In this document: one piece after another, positions 6,311-9,560 of the stretch
Position numbering within the stretch: the first letter of the stretch is position 1
Layout: each line of letters opens with the position of its first letter
Assembly (NCBI GenBank): GCA_021841795.1
Contig: JAKCDN010000091.1
Location: 1 to 9,560, forward strand
DNA from: Acidobacteriota bacterium
GTDB lineage: Bacteria; Acidobacteriota; Terriglobia; Terriglobales; Acidobacteriaceae
Reading direction: 5' to 3'
Length of the DNA: 9,560 bases
Translations under genes and position numbers: made by a program
Notes under the pieces: model-generated
Told to the model about the DNA's origin: nothing
What the model saw: only the letters and a program-made list of their open reading frames with translations
Databases searched by the model: none

Positions 6311-7072
6311 ATGCACTTCAATTTCGATTTTTCGTCGGCCCAGGTTCTGTGGACTCTGACCTTTGCGGCGCTGCTGGTGCTGCTGGTGGTGCTGCTGGGT
6401 CGCGATCGTGTACGGCGATTCCCGTGGTTCACAACCTCCATGACCCTGCTGGCTCTGCGCATGTTGACGAGCAGGCTGCTTTATCGACGGCTGGCGATGG
6501 TGGTTTCAGAAGAGATCTTTCTGACGATGGCCGATTTAGCCTCGATTGCCGCGGTGCTGGTGGCGGTGGAGATAGCGCGGCGAGCGTTTACAACGGCCGG
6601 AAGCAGACGCTGGATTGTGGGAGCGGCAGCGGTACTGGCAGTAGGCGGCGGGGTAGTGGCCTTGTGGGGCCCGTGGCCGGCGTACAAGACACTATTGGCC
6701 GGCTCTAACATTTCGGTTCTGCGCGTGATGGAGCTGTTTGCGCAGAAGACCGATCTGCTGGCCAATGTTCTGATGATTCAAGTCGGTCTGCTGGTGGTGA
6801 TTTTTGGCCGGTATTTCAAGGCAAACTGGCACAGCCAGGTGCAGCAGGTTGCGATTGGCCTTTCCATGGCATCGGTGACCGATCTGACAATCCGGGGCAC
6901 GCTGCAGTACGTCGCGCTGCATACCACCATCCACAGCCAGGCTGACTACAAGCGCGTGATGGGGCTGATCAATACACTGAACAACGCCAACAGCATTGTT
7001 TTTCTTGTGGCGCTGGTATGGCTGATCGCCTGCCTGTGGATTGACGAGCCGGAGATGGAAAGCAGGGCTTAG
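6311..7072 (+). CDS. Hypothetical seven-helix membrane protein
   Basis: A 253-residue protein I do not recognise. Seven hydrophobic stretches are visible: about residues 12-30, 38-58, 67-90, 100-120, 148-166, 180-202 and 227-244. The first is very leucine/valine-rich and is followed by a basic RDRVRR turn, suggesting the N-terminus is outside and this loop inside. No catalytic motif, cysteine pair or nucleotide site stands out. Charged residues inside helices (Glu87 in VAVEIARR, Asp191 and Arg195 in TDLTIRGTLQY) may matter. ATG 6311 has TAAGG (6301-6305) five bases upstream; an in-frame TTG at 6287 would add eight residues. Codon use fits the neighbours. It is alone on its strand, converging on msrA across 67 bp, so context says little about its role. 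A conserved lineage-specific membrane protein seems likely. Confidence 0.8.
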   Translation: MHFNFDFSSAQVLWTLTFAALLVLLVVLLGRDRVRRFPWFTTSMTLLALRMLTSRLLYRRLAMVVSEEIFLTMADLASIAAVLVAVEIARRAFTTAGSRRWIVGAAAVLAVGGGVVALWGPWPAYKTLLAGSNISVLRVMELFAQKTDLLANVLMIQVGLLVVIFGRYFKANWHSQVQQVAIGLSMASVTDLTIRGTLQYVALHTTIHSQADYKRVMGLINTLNNANSIVFLVALVWLIACLWIDEPEMESRA

Positions 7073-7139
7073 GGCATATCGCCCTCGAGCCCGATGAAGC
7101 GGTGTTGTGGGCGGATTCAGGCCGAAGACCAGCTAACCG

Positions 7140-7619
7140 CTAAATATGGCAGCTTGCGAGACCGCGCTTTTCGAGATAGCGCTGGTGGTACTCTTCCGCG
7201 CGCCAGAAGGTCTGCGCGGGAACGATCTGGGTGACGATGCGTTTGGGCTTGAAGCGCCCCTCCGCAGTGAGGCGATCGATTTTGACGCGCGCCTGCTCTT
7301 CCTGCTGCGGTGAATGAAAGAAGATGACGGAGCGGTACTGTGTGCCCCAGTCCGGGCCCTGGCGGTTGAGGGTTGTGGGATCGTGGAGCTCGAAGAAGGC
7401 ATCGAGCAGTTGCTCGAATGTAACCTTCAGGGGATCAAAGTCGAGCTCGACCACTTCGGCGTGGCCGGTCTGATCAGTGCACACATCGTTGTAGGTGGGC
7501 CTGTCGAGTGATCCGCCCTCGTAGCCGACGGCGGTTGCCGTCACACCGGGCATCACTGCGAGCGCGGCCTCCACGCCCCAGAAACATCCTGCTCCAAATG
7601 TCGCCTTTTCGACGCTCAT
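7140..7619 (-). CDS. msrA: Peptide methionine sulfoxide reductase MsrA
   Basis: A 159-residue repair enzyme that reduces methionine-S-sulfoxide in proteins, using thioredoxin. The catalytic motif GCFWGVEA puts Cys12 as the active residue. VGYEGG, PTYNDVCTDQTGHAEVVELDFDP split between about 39 and 67, and the HDPTTLNRQGPDWGTQYRS region are all typical of the family, as is the closing AEEYHQRYLEK. Cys157 in the final CHI is the likely resolving cysteine. No MsrB domain is fused. ATG 7619 gives MSVEKATFGAGCFW, a normal cytoplasmic start without signal peptide; an in-frame upstream start at 7703 would add 28 Ser/Arg-rich residues and is rejected. The ribosome binding site is poor. It is the last gene of the - strand group, 166 bp after the phosphatidyltransferase. 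Confidence 0.96.
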   Translation of the reverse strand: MSVEKATFGAGCFWGVEAALAVMPGVTATAVGYEGGSLDRPTYNDVCTDQTGHAEVVELDFDPLKVTFEQLLDAFFELHDPTTLNRQGPDWGTQYRSVIFFHSPQQEEQARVKIDRLTAEGRFKPKRIVTQIVPAQTFWRAEEYHQRYLEKRGLASCHI

Positions 7620-7739
7620 GGAATGTAAGATGCGGGAAAGCCGGTTTTGGCTTCCAGTAGCGGAGCGGCGAGAGCTTGAGCCATTCTTCGAAGCTCCAGC
7701 CACAGGCCGCGAGGGTCAAACGGTGGCGGGGGGAGCATG

Positions 7740-7758
7740 CGCATCTGTCAACGATGCG
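7740..7758 (-). other. Small hairpin after the phosphatidyltransferase gene
   Basis: CGCATC (7740-7745) and GATGCG (7753-7758) form a 6-bp stem with a 7-nt loop, starting 27 nt beyond the phosphatidyltransferase stop. On the - strand the T run (7759-7763 complement) lies before the stem, not after it, so it is not a standard terminator. A perfect TTGACA (7746-7751 complement) sits in the loop but has no -10 box at proper spacing in this GC-rich stretch. Confidence 0.3.
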
Positions 7759-7785
7759 AAAAACTGTGCGTCGCCGGCCGCAATC

Positions 7786-8412
7786 TCAACTGAGCGGCGC
7801 AAGATGCTTTGTGTTCTGGTAGGTATAGACGATGCGGTGCACCACGGTAAAGGTGGACAGCACGGCCAGAACCCAGAGAACGGGAGCCATGACGCCCCAA
7901 TGGTTGAAGAGCGCGCCGAGCAGGATGAGCACGATGCGCTCGGGCCGCTCCATAAAACCGACCTTGCACTGGCCGATGAGAGCCTCAGCGCGAGCGCGAG
8001 TGTAGCTGACCATGAGCGAGGTGACCATGACGAAGGCCACCAGGACCACGTAGCGGAAACGGTTGATGCGGCCGTAGTAGACAAGGAGGCCAAAGAAGAG
8101 CACAACGTCGGAGTATCTGTCGATCACCGAGTCAAAAAACGAACCGAAGACGGTGACCATGTTGGTGCGGCGGGCAACGCGGCCATCGACCATGTCAAAG
8201 ATGCCGGCTCCGAAGATGACCAGGCCGGCGAAGAAGAACATGCGATCGCCGTTGGCGGCGTTGGCGTGGCCGAAGAGAAATGCGGCGGCGATGTTGATGA
8301 CCAGACCGATGAAGGTGAGGACGTTGGGCGAGATGCGGGTGAGCGCCAACCCATGCACGATGCGGTCGAGCAGCCACCCGCAGGCACGGCCAAAAGCGCT
8401 TGTCCAGGTCAT
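7786..8412 (-). CDS. CDP-alcohol phosphatidyltransferase, phosphatidylinositol-phosphate synthase-like
   Basis: A 208-residue integral membrane enzyme of phospholipid synthesis that transfers a phosphatidyl group from CDP-diacylglycerol to an alcohol. The family motif is complete: Asp73, Asp76-Gly77, Ala80-Arg81, Gly90, Asp94 and Asp98, exactly the D-x2-DG-x2-AR-x8-G-x3-D-x3-D spacing that binds metal and CDP. About six helices can be seen (roughly 30-48, 58-73, 100-113, 120-135, 158-170, 175-193). YTRARAE (137-143) and ERPER (155-159) resemble the region of phosphatidylinositol-phosphate synthases that binds inositol phosphate, so that is my best guess of acceptor; a phosphatidylglycerophosphate synthase is less likely. 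ATG 8412 is preceded by AGAGG at good spacing; an in-frame ATG at 8451 would add 13 residues. It lies 124 bp downstream of greA, probably in one transcript with it. Confidence 0.93.
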   Translation of the reverse strand: MTWTSAFGRACGWLLDRIVHGLALTRISPNVLTFIGLVINIAAAFLFGHANAANGDRMFFFAGLVIFGAGIFDMVDGRVARRTNMVTVFGSFFDSVIDRYSDVVLFFGLLVYYGRINRFRYVVLVAFVMVTSLMVSYTRARAEALIGQCKVGFMERPERIVLILLGALFNHWGVMAPVLWVLAVLSTFTVVHRIVYTYQNTKHLAPLS

Positions 8413-8414
8413 TT

Positions 8415-8523
8415 GAGCCTCTAGCTTCCAGCCTCGAGGTTCCGGCCTCAAGGTGCCAGAACCGACATGATTGCTTTCGCGTGAAAGAGCCGGCGACCAG
8501 CGGCTAGAAGCTGGCAGGGGCTC
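8415..8523. repeat. Long imperfect inverted repeat in the greA-phosphatidyltransferase spacer
   Basis: CTAGCTTCCAGCC (8421-8433) pairs with GGCTAGAAGCTGG (8502-8514) with one mismatch and one wobble, and further out GAGCC (8415-8419) pairs with GGCTC (8519-8523). Smaller hairpins lie inside or overlap: CTTTC/GAAAG with a GCGT loop (8474-8487) and CCAGC/GCTGG (8497-8514). The left arm carries the AGAGG ribosome binding site of the phosphatidyltransferase gene, so folding could mask it. No T run follows. Confidence 0.5.
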
Positions 8524-8536
8524 CTGATTTGTGAGC

Positions 8537-9034
8537 TTAACCGGCTACAGCTTCACCGGCTGCTGCGGCTTCATCGTGAATCGTGGTCAACTTGAGAATT
8601 TCCAGCTCGCGCCTGCCGTTGGGGGTTACGATGGTGGCGGTGTCGCCTACCTTCTTGCCCACAATGCCACGCCCGATTGGGGAAGTCGTGGAAATCAATC
8701 CCTTGGTGACATCTGCTTCTTCACTGGTCACCAGACGGTACTCGATTTCCTCTTCCTTGGTTGCGTCATAGACGACGACGGTAGACCCGAAGCCGGCTTT
8801 GTCTCTGGGAATATTGGAAAGATTAACGAGCGACAGCTCCGCCATGCGCTTTTTGAGCTGGCCGAGGCGGGCATTGACGAACTCCTGCCGCTGCTTGGCC
8901 ATGTGGTATTCGGCGTTTTCCGAGAGATCGCCCAGAGCCCGCGCCTTCTTGATCTCGGCCGGGAGTTCGGTGGTCAGCTCGTACTCGAGCTGCTTGATCT
9001 CATCGAGAAGTTTTTTCTTGATGTGTTCGGGCAT
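8537..9034 (-). CDS. greA: Transcription elongation factor GreA
   Basis: A 165-residue factor that enters the secondary channel of backtracked RNA polymerase and stimulates cleavage of the transcript 3' end. Residues 1-78 are the antiparallel coiled coil; its tip carries LGDLSENAEYH with the acidic pair Asp36 and Glu39, which help hold the catalytic metal. Residues about 85-155 are the FKBP-like domain, with the signature SPIGRGIVGKKVGD and a final NGRRELEILKL. A short Ala-rich tail (AAAAGEAVAG) ends it. ATG 9034 begins MPEHIKKKLLDEIKQLEYEL, follows a GGCGGA site at good spacing and lies downstream of a consensus -10 box; a longer reading from 9199 would run through that promoter and is rejected. 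It is the first gene of a - strand group with the phosphatidyltransferase and msrA. Confidence 0.97.
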   Translation of the reverse strand: MPEHIKKKLLDEIKQLEYELTTELPAEIKKARALGDLSENAEYHMAKQRQEFVNARLGQLKKRMAELSLVNLSNIPRDKAGFGSTVVVYDATKEEEIEYRLVTSEEADVTKGLISTTSPIGRGIVGKKVGDTATIVTPNGRRELEILKLTTIHDEAAAAGEAVAG

Positions 9035-9041
9035 CGGTAAT

Positions 9042-9051
9042 CCGCCGGCGG
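9042..9051. other. 10-bp palindrome at the greA ribosome binding site
   Basis: CCGCCGGCGG is its own reverse complement and contains most of the greA Shine-Dalgarno sequence (GGCGGA on the - strand). It could be a protein-binding site or pair with another mRNA molecule; in GC-rich DNA such a palindrome may also be chance. Confidence 0.3.
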
Positions 9052-9092
9052 TATAAGAGCTGCCGCAAAAAGTTAAACGTTCCTGAAATTTC

Positions 9093-9098
9093 ATTATA
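9093..9098 (-). promoter_or_regulatory. greA: greA promoter, consensus -10 box
   Basis: On the - strand this reads TATAAT, a perfect sigma-70 -10 box, rare in such GC-rich DNA. The -35 is poor: GCTTGG at 17-bp spacing or TTGGTG at 15 bp. Transcription would start near 9086, giving a leader of about 50 nt that opens with GAAATTTC and ends in the palindrome at 9042-9051. Position directly before greA supports it. Confidence 0.6.
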
Positions 9099-9560
9099 GG
9101 ACAGTGACCAAGGCACCAAGCAGGCCCTGGCGAAGCGGGTGTCGGCGACGGGCTCGGAATTTGACGAGAGCGCGTAACACAGGCCGGCAGAGTTGCCATG
9201 GACAGCGACTTGCAGCAAGCGGCGGGGAAGACTTATCCCGGCTCTGCCGGCTGCGGAGCCGACGATGCCGTATTTTGCGGGTGATCCCAAGTCGTGACGC
9301 AGGCCAGAGCCTTCAACTGACGCCTCGTCCGATTGAGTTTTGGGGCGCCGGGCTGATTACCCGCATGGTACGAACAGGTTCTCGTGCGGTGAATCTGAAA
9401 TTTGCCGACGAACAAGAGCAGATCCATCGACCCCCGTTGGGCCAAAAAACCGGCCAAACTGCGCTCGGGATCACAGTGCGTTCAGGTTGCGAACCTTAGA
9501 GACGCCACGCTAGCTTACCGGGCGATCCCGTGGTTCGGTCCATTGGCTCCTGCTGTCGAG
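9099..9560. other. Hairpin-rich region right of greA, no gene supported
   Basis: These 462 bp upstream of greA hold no gene I can support. The + frame 9104-9499 (131 codons) and the - frame 9233-9457 lack ribosome binding sites, known motifs and the third-position GC bias of the real genes here. What is seen is inverted repeats: 9182-9195 with 9239-9252 (14 pairs including three G-U as + strand RNA), CGGCTC/GAGCCG (9239-9261), CCGCA/TGCGG enclosing CGA/TCG (9361-9389) and AGGTT/AACCT with a GCG loop (9484-9496). A structured RNA, a decayed mobile element or the edge of an unseen gene are all possible. Confidence 0.45.

Noticed and set aside
7474..7719. Short - strand frame beginning MTLAACGWSFEEWLKL, which reads rather protein-like
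   Set aside because: No ribosome binding site, and it runs into msrA in another frame ending in Arg-rich shadow sequence. Could be a relic, but unsupported.
7618..8424. A 268-codon + strand open frame rich in Asp, His and Glu
   Set aside because: It is the antisense reading of a gene with the complete CDP-alcohol transferase motif; its odd acidic composition comes from the complementary hydrophobic codons.
9351..9400. Sequence around CCGCATGG...CGTGCGG resembling the 3' end of a group II intron (domain V)
   Set aside because: The catalytic AGC triad, GAAA-type tetraloop and regular 2-nt bulge of domain V are absent, and no reverse transcriptase gene is in view.

Overview
The window looks like a chromosomal piece of a GC-rich bacterium, most likely an Acidobacteriota member of the Acidobacteriaceae type. 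That placement is an inference from high GC, the order rplY-pth-rpsF-rpsR-rplI without ssb, and alanine/glutamate-rich extensions on the ribosomal proteins; no 16S or other marker is present. Twelve protein genes are supported. I see no rRNA, tRNA, CRISPR array, insertion sequence, phage gene or plasmid function, so this is essentially a housekeeping region.

Left third (1-3083, + strand): a translation cluster encoding ribosomal protein L25 (rplY), peptidyl-tRNA hydrolase (pth), S6 (rpsF), S18 (rpsR) and L9 (rplI). All are intact and mostly have good ribosome binding sites. The spacers are unusually wordy for such an operon. The pth-rpsF spacer is made of short words repeating about every 14 nt. 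The rpsF-rpsR spacer holds mutually exclusive hairpins, one followed by five T, and could be an attenuator. Hairpins also follow rpsR and rplI.

Middle (3084-6096, - strand): a 379-bp convergent gap, then a small MerR-family regulator, an old-yellow-enzyme (YqjM-type) flavin oxidoreductase and a Maf nucleotide pyrophosphatase, all read right to left. A perfect 8-bp dyad lies upstream of the MerR gene over a candidate promoter. A 52-nt hairpin with a 21-pair stem sits just past the oxidoreductase stop; its only imperfect pair is G-U in the RNA of the strand that carries the gene.

Right third (6097-9560): a seven-helix membrane protein of unknown function (+) converges on a - strand group of greA, a CDP-alcohol phosphatidyltransferase resembling phosphatidylinositol-phosphate synthases, and msrA. 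greA has a consensus -10 box and starts the group. The greA/phosphatidyltransferase spacer is largely a long imperfect inverted repeat. From 9099 to the right edge there is no gene I can support, only hairpin-rich sequence.

I did not find a convincing undescribed system. The best leads are non-coding: the 4185-4236 hairpin, the rpsF-rpsR leader, the MerR dyad and the unexplained 9099-9560 stretch.
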